Positions 1 through 5,524 of a DNA stretch of 5,524 nucleotides are shown here, in pieces (position 1 is the stretch's first letter; each line of letters opens with the position of its first letter). Where the stretch lies: NCBI GenBank assembly GCA_900551615.1, contig URWN01000061.1, forward strand, positions 1-5,524. The letters are read 5' to 3'. The notes under the pieces are model-generated. The model had not been told where the DNA came from. It saw only the letters and a program-made list of their open reading frames with translations, and did no database searches. A program made the translations under genes and the position numbers. Source of the stretch: an uncultured Clostridium sp. GTDB taxonomy: Bacteria > Bacillota > Clostridia > TANB77 > CAG-508.

Positions 1-61
1 CAATCAAACGGACGAAATCTCAAATATATATAATTACCCAAGGGGAAGGGGGTGCTACACA

Positions 62-117
62 AACAATAATTTTACGGACTGTGAATTGTAACAATATTAT
101 AACAATAAAAAAACGGA
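62..117. repeat. Weak AT-rich repeats in the gene-free left end
   Basis: The 17-mers starting at 62 and 101 (AACAATAA, four variable bases, ACGGA) agree at 13 of 17 bases. A shorter relative, CAATCAAACGGAC, is at 1-13. Between them TTGTAACAATATTATAACAA (87-106) is an imperfect palindrome matching its reverse complement at 16 of 20 bases. No open frame, RNA gene or strong promoter is recognisable in 1-105. Low sequence complexity means these may be chance. Confidence 0.25.
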
Positions 118-141
118 TTCGGAGTTATGGCTCCTTAATCC
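106..141 (-). terminator. Rho-independent terminator after ftsH, end of the operon
   Basis: On the minus strand GGATT (137-141 on plus) pairs with AATCC (115-119). After a small AA/G internal loop, GGAG (131-134) pairs with CTCC (121-124) around a CCATAA loop. A GTTTTTTTATT tract follows at once. It begins 7 nt after the ftsH stop, so it ends the femX-alr-DUF1189-ftsH transcript. Confidence 0.9.
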
Positions 142-148
142 CATATTT

Positions 149-1939
149 TTATTCTCCAAAGATATCTTTGAATTCTTGTTCATTTATTTTTTCTTTTGCA
201 AGTAGTGTTTGAGCTATAATATCTAACTTGTCTCTATGTTCTATTAGCAATTTTTGAGCATTATTATATGCTTCGTCTATTAATGCTTTAACTTCTGCTC
301 CTATTTTATCTCCAATATTTTCTCCAAATACAAACATGTCATTTTGTTCTTTTCCTTGGAAATCAATTGGTCCTAAATTGTCGCTCATACCATATTTTGT
401 AACCATTTCTCTTGCAATTTTTGTTGCAACTTCTATATCATTACTTGCACCTGTTGAAATGTCATCTAAAACTAGCTTTTCAGCAGCTCTACCACCTAAT
501 AATGCTACTAGTTTTTCTTTCATTTCTGTTTTTGATATATAGTATTTGTCTTCGTCAGATTTGTACATTGTATATCCACCAGCTACCCCTCTTGGTATGA
601 TTGATACTTCTTTTACGTCTGTTTGTGTTGGTAAATATCTGCTTACTACTGCATGTCCTGCTTCATGGTATGCTGTTAGTTTTTTATCTTTTTCTGAATA
701 TACTCTTGTTTTCTTTTCTAGTCCTACTGTTACTTTTTTAACCGCTTCTTCTATGTCTGAATTTTCAATTTCGTCATGTTTATTTATTGTTGCTATAATT
801 GCTGCTTCGTTTAAAATATTTGCAAGTTCTGCACCTGTAAATCCAGCAGTATCTTCTGCAATACTTTCCAAATTAACATCATCTGATATTCTTTTGTCTT
901 CTCCATGGATTTTTAAAATATCTAATCTTCCTTTTAAGTCTGGTACTGGAATTGTTATTTGTCTATCAAATCTTCCTGGTCTTAATAATGCTTTATCTAG
1001 CATTTCTGGTCTGTTTGTTGCAGCTAATACTATTATTGTTTCTTCTGAACTAAATCCATCCATTTCTACTAATAATTGATTTAGTGTTTGATTGTTTTCT
1101 GTTTCTGCTCCACTATTTGATGTTCTTCTTGCACCAATTGCATCAATTTCATCTATAAAAACTATACAAGGTGCTAATTTTCTTGCTTTTTCAAATAATT
1201 TTCTTACTCTTGAAGCTCCAAGTCCTGCAAACATTTCTATAAACTCTGAACCACTCATTGATATAAATGGTACATCTGCTTCTCCTGCAATTGCTTTAGC
1301 AATTAAAGTTTTACCTGTTCCTGGTTTTCCATATAGTAGAACTCCTTTTGGAATTTTAGCTCCCATTTTATTAAATTTTTCTGGTTTTTTTAGAAAATCT
1401 ACAATTTCTATTAATTCTTCTTTTTCTTCATCTAGACCTGCTACATCTTTAAATTTGATTTTTGTTTTTCTTTCTGTGTCATCATATACTTGACCTTTTT
1501 CGCCTAAACCTTGCATTTTAAATATCATTACAAATAATGCAACCATTACTATTGTTGGTAATAAGCTTAAGATTGCAGTTGAAATTTGTGTTATTGCACT
1601 TTTAGGTTTTTGTATTAATTCTATTTCGTTTCCTTCTGCTACTTTTTGTTGTACCAATTCAATAAACGCTTCTGTATTTGGTACTACTGATTTTTTTTCT
1701 TCTTCTACATTTTTCACTTTTACTTTTACTGATGTACTTCCTACTGTCATTTCTATTTTTTCTATGTTTCCATATGATATTTCTTTTATTAAATCAGTAT
1801 ATGCTAATGTTTTATCGTCTTTTTCTTTATTATTAGTCATAAGGAATATAGCTACACCTGCTAAAATGATTATTACTACTAATGAGCTTATTAATGATAT
1901 TAATAATTTTTTATTATCCTTCTTTTTATTTTTATCCAT
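149..1939 (-). CDS. ftsH: ATP-dependent zinc metalloprotease FtsH (membrane AAA+ protease)
   Basis: FtsH is a hexameric membrane protease that uses ATP to extract and degrade misfolded or short-lived membrane and cytosolic proteins. All expected parts are visible in this 596-residue protein. There is a membrane segment at about 12-34, an extracytoplasmic domain at about 35-112 and a second membrane segment at about 117-141. The AAA module has Walker A GKPGTGKT (204-211), Walker B ending FIDE (261-264) and a second region of homology with arginine fingers R320 and R323. The peptidase has zinc motif HEAGH (425-429) and the third ligand D501 in TGASND. Length is slightly below the usual 610-650 because the C-terminal tail is short. 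Two canonical positions differ: Walker A reads GKPG instead of GPPG, and the pore loop reads FAG (237-239) instead of FVG. The ATG is preceded by AAAGGA about 13 nt upstream, a long spacing. It is the last gene of the operon, 32 nt after the DUF1189 gene, and a terminator follows. Family assignment is secure; whether this is the only FtsH of the cell is unknown. Confidence 0.97.
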   Translation of the reverse strand: MDKNKKKDNKKLLISLISSLVVIIILAGVAIFLMTNNKEKDDKTLAYTDLIKEISYGNIEKIEMTVGSTSVKVKVKNVEEEKKSVVPNTEAFIELVQQKVAEGNEIELIQKPKSAITQISTAILSLLPTIVMVALFVMIFKMQGLGEKGQVYDDTERKTKIKFKDVAGLDEEKEELIEIVDFLKKPEKFNKMGAKIPKGVLLYGKPGTGKTLIAKAIAGEADVPFISMSGSEFIEMFAGLGASRVRKLFEKARKLAPCIVFIDEIDAIGARRTSNSGAETENNQTLNQLLVEMDGFSSEETIIVLAATNRPEMLDKALLRPGRFDRQITIPVPDLKGRLDILKIHGEDKRISDDVNLESIAEDTAGFTGAELANILNEAAIIATINKHDEIENSDIEEAVKKVTVGLEKKTRVYSEKDKKLTAYHEAGHAVVSRYLPTQTDVKEVSIIPRGVAGGYTMYKSDEDKYYISKTEMKEKLVALLGGRAAEKLVLDDISTGASNDIEVATKIAREMVTKYGMSDNLGPIDFQGKEQNDMFVFGENIGDKIGAEVKALIDEAYNNAQKLLIEHRDKLDIIAQTLLAKEKINEQEFKDIFGE

Positions 1940-1971
1940 TTATATTTTTTGTTCCTTTCATTGTAGTTTTA

Positions 1972-3048
1972 TTAAGCATTTGAACCTTCTGGTTCTTCTC
2001 CATCTTCAGTATTCTCTTCTTCTTTTTTCTTTTTTGTTTCTTTGTTTTCTGTATCTTTGTTTTTTTCTTCTTGTTTTCTTTCGTTATTTTTTATTTCTTC
2101 TTTTACTTCTTTTTCAACTTCTACAATTTTTTGTACTTGTCCTTGTTTTTTGTCAAATTCCATTTTTAATATAAATATTGCTGCTATCATATAAATTGAT
2201 GCTATTAGTACATACATAACTTCAAAATATCCAATTTTGTATGGATAAAACGCATTTAATCCTATATATAACATGTTTAAAATTGTTGATAATGTTATTG
2301 AATATATTCCCATATTAAAAATAGCTACATATCTGATTTTTAATCTTAGTATCATTGTTGCTAGATATCCAATTGTGCTTATTAAAATAACGTAAAATAA
2401 TGTATTTATTAAATACATAGCAAATGCATACATAAATAATACTAAAAATAAATTTAAATATAGTTTTGACATCCCGCTTCCGCTTAAATAATTTATTAAA
2501 TCTGCTTTATTAAATTCTGTTATTCCTAATTCTCCAAATAAATCTTTGTAATTATAATTTGTTGTTCCACTTACATTTGCTTCTTTTAATATTAATTTAT
2601 TTTTTAATATAATTACCGCATTTTCTTCATCATTTACATCATTAACATATTTATTTATTGTTTGTTCGTCGTCTGTATTAGTATCTACAATAATTTTTCC
2701 AAAATTCTCATTTTCATCAGTTATTATATCTTGATTATCTACTGATAATGTTCCATCTTTGTATGTTAACTCGGGAGCTTTTTCATCTATATATTTTGCA
2801 ATTTCTTTTATTTTTAAACTTGTTCTATATATTGTTGCCATACCAGATATTAAAGCTATTATTAACATTAGTATTGCTAGGTATTTTATTGCACTTTTTA
2901 ATCCTTCAGCAGATAATTCTGAGTATTTATCAATTTTATCAATTGAATACCATACTTTTTTGAAAAAGCCTTTTTTCATTTCATCCTTTTTTTCGTTATT
3001 AGTTTTTTCTGTTTCTTTTTCATTGACATTTTGTGGTTCTTTTTTCAA
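1972..3048 (-). CDS. DUF1189-like polytopic membrane protein with charged C-terminal tail
   Basis: Function unknown. From the TTG start proposed here the protein has 358 residues: a Lys/Glu-rich cytoplasmic leader (1-50), a membrane helix (about 55-75), an extracytoplasmic domain of about 120 residues, four more helices (about 196-215, 216-236, 240-264 and 276-295) and a tail of about 60 residues made mostly of K, E, N and D. The extracytoplasmic part contains an ELTYKDGTLSV stretch followed by GKIIVDTNT, which together with the topology matches my recollection of DUF1189. No catalytic motif is visible. Start choice is uncertain. The TTG at 3046-3048 lies 1 nt after the racemase stop and has GGGAG 10 nt upstream, suggesting translational coupling. 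The reading frame is open to a TTG at 3081 that lacks a Shine-Dalgarno, and an ATG at 2977-2979 preceded by AAAGGA is a third option. It sits directly before ftsH, so a role in envelope quality control or as an FtsH partner is possible, but that is inference from position only. Confidence 0.85.
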   Translation of the reverse strand: MKKEPQNVNEKETEKTNNEKKDEMKKGFFKKVWYSIDKIDKYSELSAEGLKSAIKYLAILMLIIALISGMATIYRTSLKIKEIAKYIDEKAPELTYKDGTLSVDNQDIITDENENFGKIIVDTNTDDEQTINKYVNDVNDEENAVIILKNKLILKEANVSGTTNYNYKDLFGELGITEFNKADLINYLSGSGMSKLYLNLFLVLFMYAFAMYLINTLFYVILISTIGYLATMILRLKIRYVAIFNMGIYSITLSTILNMLYIGLNAFYPYKIGYFEVMYVLIASIYMIAAIFILKMEFDKKQGQVQKIVEVEKEVKEEIKNNERKQEEKNKDTENKETKKKKEEENTEDGEEPEGSNA

Positions 3049-3049
3049 T

Positions 3050-4177
3050 TTATTCCCACTCCCTTCTAATACTGCTATCAATATGTTTTAAGTTTGCATT
3101 AAAAATCACTTCATCATTTATCTTGACATTTTTTCCTGTTATATCTACTGTTACATGATATGTTCCTACTCTTCCAAGTATTGGGCATTTTTTGCCATTT
3201 ATTGTTACAAATAATTGTTGTTTTTTAAATGTGTCTTTTATATCTCTTACAATATATCTTATTTTATCAATTCCTCTAAACATGTCTCTTCCAGTGTGAA
3301 TGTTTACTCCATCCATATATCCACAAGGTATTATTGCAACTTTTGTTTGTTTTTTTGTTTTGTATGAATTTGAATATCCAATATTGAAATTTTTAGGAAG
3401 TTCTTTTATTTCTGCTACATTTGATTTTAAGTATCCGATTTTTCTTAGTCCCATAGAGTTTGTAAATGATATTCTTCCTGTAAATGCTGAACCTATTCTT
3501 ACTGCGTTTAGGTGCATGTTTGGAAATTTTATAAATGCTGATGTGTTGCAAACATGTAACATTCCTGTTTCTATATCATTCATTTTTAATGTTTCTATAC
3601 AGTCTAAAAATCTGTTGAATTGTACTTTTGTGTAATTATCATCATAATATGAGTTTGAAAAATGTGTAAATGTTCCTTCTATCTTTATATTTTTTAATGG
3701 TTTTATTGTTTTTATCATTTCTTCTCTATCTGTGTAAATAAAACCATATCTTCCAAATCCTGTATCTATTTTTAAGTGTACATGTATTGTTTTATTTAAT
3801 TCTTGTCCTACTTTTTCTACTTCTTCTGCTGATTCTTTTGAACCTATTGTTAAAACAATATTATTTTCTACTAATTTTTCTATATCTTCTTTTATAGCTG
3901 TTGAAGATAGCATTAAAACCTTTGCTTCTTTTTCTGTAATTCCTGCTTGTCTTATTTTTAAAGCTTCTTCTATTGTTGCTACTGCTAAATAATCTATTCC
4001 ATTATCTATTAAAAACTTTGAGTACTCTACAATGCCTAGTCCATATCCATTTGCTTTTATAACTGCTATTATTTTTACTTTTTTTCCGTTATCATCTGGT
4101 AAATTTTTTTCTGCATATTCTTTTATTTTTTCTATGTTATATCTTAAATCTTCTTTATTTATTACTACAGCTTTCAC
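3050..4177 (-). CDS. alr: Alanine racemase family protein (PLP-dependent, divergent)
   Basis: Fold-type III PLP enzyme, expected to interconvert L- and D-alanine or a related amino acid for peptidoglycan. From the GTG start it has 375 residues, the usual size. The N-terminal barrel carries the PLP lysine K41 in IKANGYGLG (family: VKANAYGHG) and the HLKIDTGFGRYGF stretch with the conserved GR. The C-terminal beta domain has Y268 in GYSNSY at the place of the catalytic tyrosine, followed by IIPCGYMDG. Oddities: the usual GRVCMDQ reads GRVGTYH, VRPG reads VRIG, and the protein ends in SSIRREWE in place of the usual C-terminal segment with RVPR. The long frame opens at a TTG (4195) with an in-frame ATG at 4187-4189, but the GTG at 4175-4177 is preferred because GGAGG (4183-4187) lies 5 nt before it. 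It sits between the femX-like gene and the DUF1189 gene. The family is clear; substrate (Ala, Ser or other) and activity are not. A housekeeping alr may exist elsewhere. Confidence 0.9.
   Translation of the reverse strand: MKAVVINKEDLRYNIEKIKEYAEKNLPDDNGKKVKIIAVIKANGYGLGIVEYSKFLIDNGIDYLAVATIEEALKIRQAGITEKEAKVLMLSSTAIKEDIEKLVENNIVLTIGSKESAEEVEKVGQELNKTIHVHLKIDTGFGRYGFIYTDREEMIKTIKPLKNIKIEGTFTHFSNSYYDDNYTKVQFNRFLDCIETLKMNDIETGMLHVCNTSAFIKFPNMHLNAVRIGSAFTGRISFTNSMGLRKIGYLKSNVAEIKELPKNFNIGYSNSYKTKKQTKVAIIPCGYMDGVNIHTGRDMFRGIDKIRYIVRDIKDTFKKQQLFVTINGKKCPILGRVGTYHVTVDITGKNVKINDEVIFNANLKHIDSSIRREWE
3059..3063 (-). promoter_or_regulatory. Probable ribosome binding site of the DUF1189-like gene
   Basis: GGGAG inside the last codons of the racemase gene lies 10 nt before the TTG at 3046-3048, which itself is 1 nt past the racemase stop (3050-3052). 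The match is moderate, but stop-start proximity suggests translational coupling by re-initiating ribosomes. Confidence 0.4.
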
Positions 4178-4182
4178 ATTTT

Positions 4183-4187
4183 CCTCC
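4183..4187 (-). promoter_or_regulatory. Ribosome binding site that sets the racemase start at GTG
   Basis: GGAGG on the minus strand lies 5 nt before the GTG at 4175-4177. It overlaps the more upstream in-frame ATG (4187-4189), which with the TTG at 4195 has no convincing Shine-Dalgarno of its own. This favours the GTG as the true start. Confidence 0.6.
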
Positions 4188-4196
4188 ATGTACAAA

Positions 4197-4225
4197 TGTC
4201 CAAAAAGAACCGTCCCTTTTGGACA
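4197..4225 (-). repeat. 29-bp palindromic intergenic element (REP/MITE-like)
   Basis: TGTCCAAAA (4197-4205) and TTTTGGACA (4217-4225) are perfect 9-bp inverted arms around an 11-nt loop. Read on the minus strand the centre is GGGACGGTTCTTTTT. The element starts on the base after the femX-like TAG stop and fills nearly the whole gap to the racemase. No T-run follows on either strand, so it does not look like a terminator. The GGGACGGTTC core resembles a palindrome I recall as dispersed between genes in clostridial genomes, but its copy number cannot be tested here. In the mRNA it would form a hairpin about 10 nt before the racemase Shine-Dalgarno. Confidence 0.65.
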
Positions 4226-5281
4226 CTATAATTTTCTTTTGATTTGTCTTAAGGTTCTAAATGCTTTTTCTGAAAATTTATATAGTTTATATCTTACTGG
4301 TTTGAATGGTATATAAATTTCTCCTATAAATTCTGTAAATTTTGCTCCAAATCCTTTTTTGAATCTATATAATCCATATTGTGGATGGTTTTCGTCAACA
4401 ACTCCTGATACTCCTCTAAAGTCGTATATATCATCATGTCTTGCTATTGCCATTTTTATCATTTCCCATTGTAATAAATAGTTTGGCATTAAATTTCTGT
4501 GTTGATTACTACTTGCTCCATATAAGTACCATGTTTTGTTTCCATAGAATATTGGTATTACTCCTGATATTGGTTTTCCGTCATAATATGCCATTAATAG
4601 TTTCATGTGTCCACCTGGTACCATGTTGTCATACATTTTTTCGAAGTATGATAATGGTCTTGTTATAAATCCATCTCTGTTTCCTGTTTCAATCATGATT
4701 TTGTGGAAGTCTTTTAAGTCTTCTCTTGTTCCTTCTTTTACTGTTACTCCTTTTCTTCCTGCTAGACGGATATTATATCTCCATTTTTGGTGGAATCCTG
4801 CCATTATTTCTTCTTCTGTTTTGTCTTTTATGTCTAGTCTGAATACAAATCTTGGTTGAATTTCGTCTTTGAAGTCTTTTGCGTCATCTTTTATTTTGTA
4901 TCCTAAGTTTGTTACTATATCTCTAAATGCTTGGTCGTCTTTTTCTATGTCTGGTTCTATTCTTAAACCTATCGCATTATATTTTTTTGCTAATTCTTTT
5001 GCTCCATCTGTTAGTTGTTTCATTACTGATATGTCGTGTATGTCACATACTGGTCCTCTTGGTGCATACATTATGTTTCCAAATATTGGCATTTTTCTTA
5101 TCCATACACATAGTGATCCTATTATGTTTTTGTCTTGGTCTTCTGCTAGTATTACTTCTGGTTTCCAGTTTGGCTTTTTTATTTCTGCCCATTCTAGTGA
5201 TTGTTGAAAGTTACATCTTTCGTTTTCTTCTAAAAATTTTTTGTATTCTTTTTTCGAGTCTTCATCTTCTACAAATCTCAT
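4226..5281 (-). CDS. FemA/FemB/FemX family peptidoglycan interpeptide-bridge aminoacyltransferase
   Basis: Family members transfer an amino acid from aminoacyl-tRNA to the stem peptide of lipid II on the cytoplasmic face of the membrane, starting or extending the cross-bridge. The 351-residue protein shows two GNAT-like halves. Residues 1-146 contain FQQSLEWAEIK and MYAPRGPV (71-78). Residues 147-325 contain KWRYNIRLAGRKGV (166-179), NRDGF (201-205), YLYGASSNQHRN (252-263), YDFRGV (286-291) and GLYRFKKGFG (303-312), all family hallmarks. Like the 335-residue FemX of Weissella it lacks the coiled-coil arm of staphylococcal FemA (about 420 residues), which fits a tRNA- and lipid II-using first-residue transferase. 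The C-terminus is basic (RQIKRKL) and could touch membrane lipids. The ATG at 5279-5281 follows a perfect AGGAGG 11 nt upstream. It is the first gene of the operon, and WalR-like boxes precede it. The amino acid added cannot be told from sequence; a femX or murM name would be over-specific. Confidence 0.94.
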   Translation of the reverse strand: MRFVEDEDSKKEYKKFLEENERCNFQQSLEWAEIKKPNWKPEVILAEDQDKNIIGSLCVWIRKMPIFGNIMYAPRGPVCDIHDISVMKQLTDGAKELAKKYNAIGLRIEPDIEKDDQAFRDIVTNLGYKIKDDAKDFKDEIQPRFVFRLDIKDKTEEEIMAGFHQKWRYNIRLAGRKGVTVKEGTREDLKDFHKIMIETGNRDGFITRPLSYFEKMYDNMVPGGHMKLLMAYYDGKPISGVIPIFYGNKTWYLYGASSNQHRNLMPNYLLQWEMIKMAIARHDDIYDFRGVSGVVDENHPQYGLYRFKKGFGAKFTEFIGEIYIPFKPVRYKLYKFSEKAFRTLRQIKRKL

Positions 5282-5292
5282 TTTTTGTTTTT

Positions 5293-5298
5293 TCCTCC
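5293..5298 (-). promoter_or_regulatory. Ribosome binding site of the femX-like gene
   Basis: A perfect AGGAGG on the minus strand, 11 nt before the ATG at 5279-5281, with an A-rich spacer. It is the only strong Shine-Dalgarno in the leader and supports this ATG as the start. Confidence 0.8.
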
Positions 5299-5321
5299 TA
5301 TTATTATTTGCAATTATTCGT

Positions 5322-5350
5322 ATTTTACACCAAGTTGAGTAATTTTACAA
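5322..5350 (-). promoter_or_regulatory. Sigma-A type promoter of the femX-like operon
   Basis: On the minus strand TTGTAA (5345-5350, 4 of 6 to consensus) and TAAAAT (5322-5327, 5 of 6) are separated by exactly 17 nt (5328-5344). Transcription would start near 5315, giving a leader of about 33 nt that carries the AGGAGG at 5293-5298. It is the best promoter match between the ssrA terminator and the first gene. Both hexamers overlap TGTAAA repeats, so a regulator could compete with or assist polymerase here. Confidence 0.7.
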
Positions 5351-5372
5351 GGGATTTTACAGAAAATTTACA
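5324..5372 (-). promoter_or_regulatory. Four TGTAAA direct repeats, candidate WalR (YycF) binding array
   Basis: On the minus strand TGTAAA occurs at 5367-5372, 5356-5361, 5344-5349 and 5324-5329. The spacers are 5 (TTTTC), 6 (ATCCCT) and 14 nt. The first pair fits the published WalR box, TGTWAH-N5-TGTWAH, and lies just upstream of the -35 element at about -42 to -58, a typical activator position. The other two copies overlap the -35 and -10 elements. On the opposite strand they read TTTACA, which also fits the PhoP repeat TTHACA, so another OmpR-family regulator is possible. Identification is by consensus only. Confidence 0.5.
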
Positions 5373-5384
5373 GTGTATAAAAAT

Positions 5385-5423
5385 AAAAAATAGTTAATGG
5401 CTTGAAGCTATTGACTACTTTTT
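5385..5423 (-). terminator. Rho-independent terminator of ssrA (possibly bidirectional)
   Basis: On the minus strand AAAAAGTAGT (5414-5423) pairs with ACTATTTTTT (5385-5394), with one G-U pair. A weaker inner stem closes a TTCAA loop. The 3' arm runs into ATTTTTATAC. The A-rich and T-rich flanks mean it could also stop transcription on the plus strand. It separates ssrA from the femX-like operon promoter. Confidence 0.85.
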
Positions 5424-5451
5424 ATTTTATTATATTATTTTTATATTAATT

Positions 5452-5524
5452 TGGTGGAGATGAGGAGAGTCGAACTCCTGTCCATAGTACTTTCCAAATA
5501 GACCTCTACAAGTTTATTTTATCT
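5452..5524 (-). ncRNA. ssrA: tmRNA (ssrA), 3' end only, cut by the window edge
   Basis: Transfer-messenger RNA rescues stalled ribosomes and adds a degradation tag. Read on the minus strand, the segment ends in an encoded CCA (5452-5454) after discriminator A, with the 3' acceptor strand CATCTCC (5456-5462). Before it is a T-arm with stem AGGAG/CTCCT and loop TTCGACT (5463-5479), preceded by GGAC. Upstream is AACTTGTAGAGG, typical of tmRNA sequence just 5' of its tRNA-like 3' half, and no anticodon arm lies where a tRNA would have one. The 5' acceptor strand, the tag reading frame and most pseudoknots lie beyond the window. A terminator follows 28 nt downstream. Confidence 0.92.

Noticed and set aside
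96..101. TATAAT on the minus strand after the operon terminator as a promoter
   Set aside because: No acceptable -35 hexamer lies 16-18 nt upstream, only the terminator T-run, and no gene follows within the window.
336..1493. Long open frames on the plus strand opposite ftsH
   Set aside because: They mirror the AT-rich minus-strand gene, are low-complexity Ser/Phe/Leu strings, have no good ribosome binding site and match no family, while the minus strand encodes a complete FtsH.
1932..1961. Nine-codon mini-ORF (MKGTKNING) overlapping the ftsH start
   Set aside because: No Shine-Dalgarno precedes it, the spacing is explained by the ftsH leader, and such short frames are common by chance in A-rich DNA.
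4197..4225. Palindrome as a Rho-independent terminator
   Set aside because: The arms are perfect but no T-run follows on either strand, and the next gene follows closely with its own Shine-Dalgarno and no promoter seen.
4869..5397. Leu/Phe/Ile-rich plus-strand frames that look like membrane proteins
   Set aside because: They are antisense to the FemX-like gene and to its promoter. The hydrophobic look comes from reading purine-rich coding DNA in reverse.
5452..5524. A tRNA gene at the right edge
   Set aside because: The T-arm and CCA are tRNA-like, but upstream of the T-arm there is no anticodon stem-loop or normal variable loop; the CTTGTAGA context fits tmRNA.

Overview
The window looks like AT-rich DNA from a low-GC Firmicute, most likely a member of the Clostridia. 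The evidence is strong Shine-Dalgarno sequences, NTG starts, a FemX-type peptidoglycan transferase, a DUF1189 membrane protein and a Gram-positive style FtsH. The species cannot be named from the sequence. Every gene lies on the minus strand, so the text below runs from high to low coordinates.

At the right edge (5452-5524) is the 3' end of ssrA (tmRNA), including an encoded CCA. A hairpin terminator (5385-5423) closes that transcript. About 100 bp of dense regulatory DNA follows: four TGTAAA hexamers on the coding strand (5324-5372), a sigma-A type promoter (5322-5350) that overlaps two of them, and a perfect AGGAGG. The two upstream hexamers match the published WalR (YycF) box, which suggests control by the essential cell-wall two-component system.

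The promoter drives a probable four-gene operon. It begins with a FemA/FemB/FemX family aminoacyl transferase (4226-5281). A 29-bp perfect-armed palindrome then fills the intergenic gap (4197-4225). Next come a divergent alanine racemase family protein (3050-4177), a DUF1189-type multi-spanning membrane protein with a long Lys/Glu-rich cytoplasmic tail (1972-3048), and the membrane AAA+ metalloprotease FtsH (149-1939). Gaps are 1 to about 50 nt, with no internal terminator seen. A hairpin plus T-run (106-141) ends the operon just after ftsH. Bases 1-105 hold no recognisable gene, only weak repeats.

The common theme is the cell envelope. FemX-like enzymes add amino acids to the lipid II stem peptide, the racemase would supply a D-amino acid, and FtsH polices membrane proteins; the DUF1189 protein is of unknown function. 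The points most worth following up are the WalR-like array, the palindrome that resembles a dispersed clostridial element, and the altered active-site and C-terminal motifs of the racemase. There is no sign of a defence system, phage, CRISPR array or insertion sequence.
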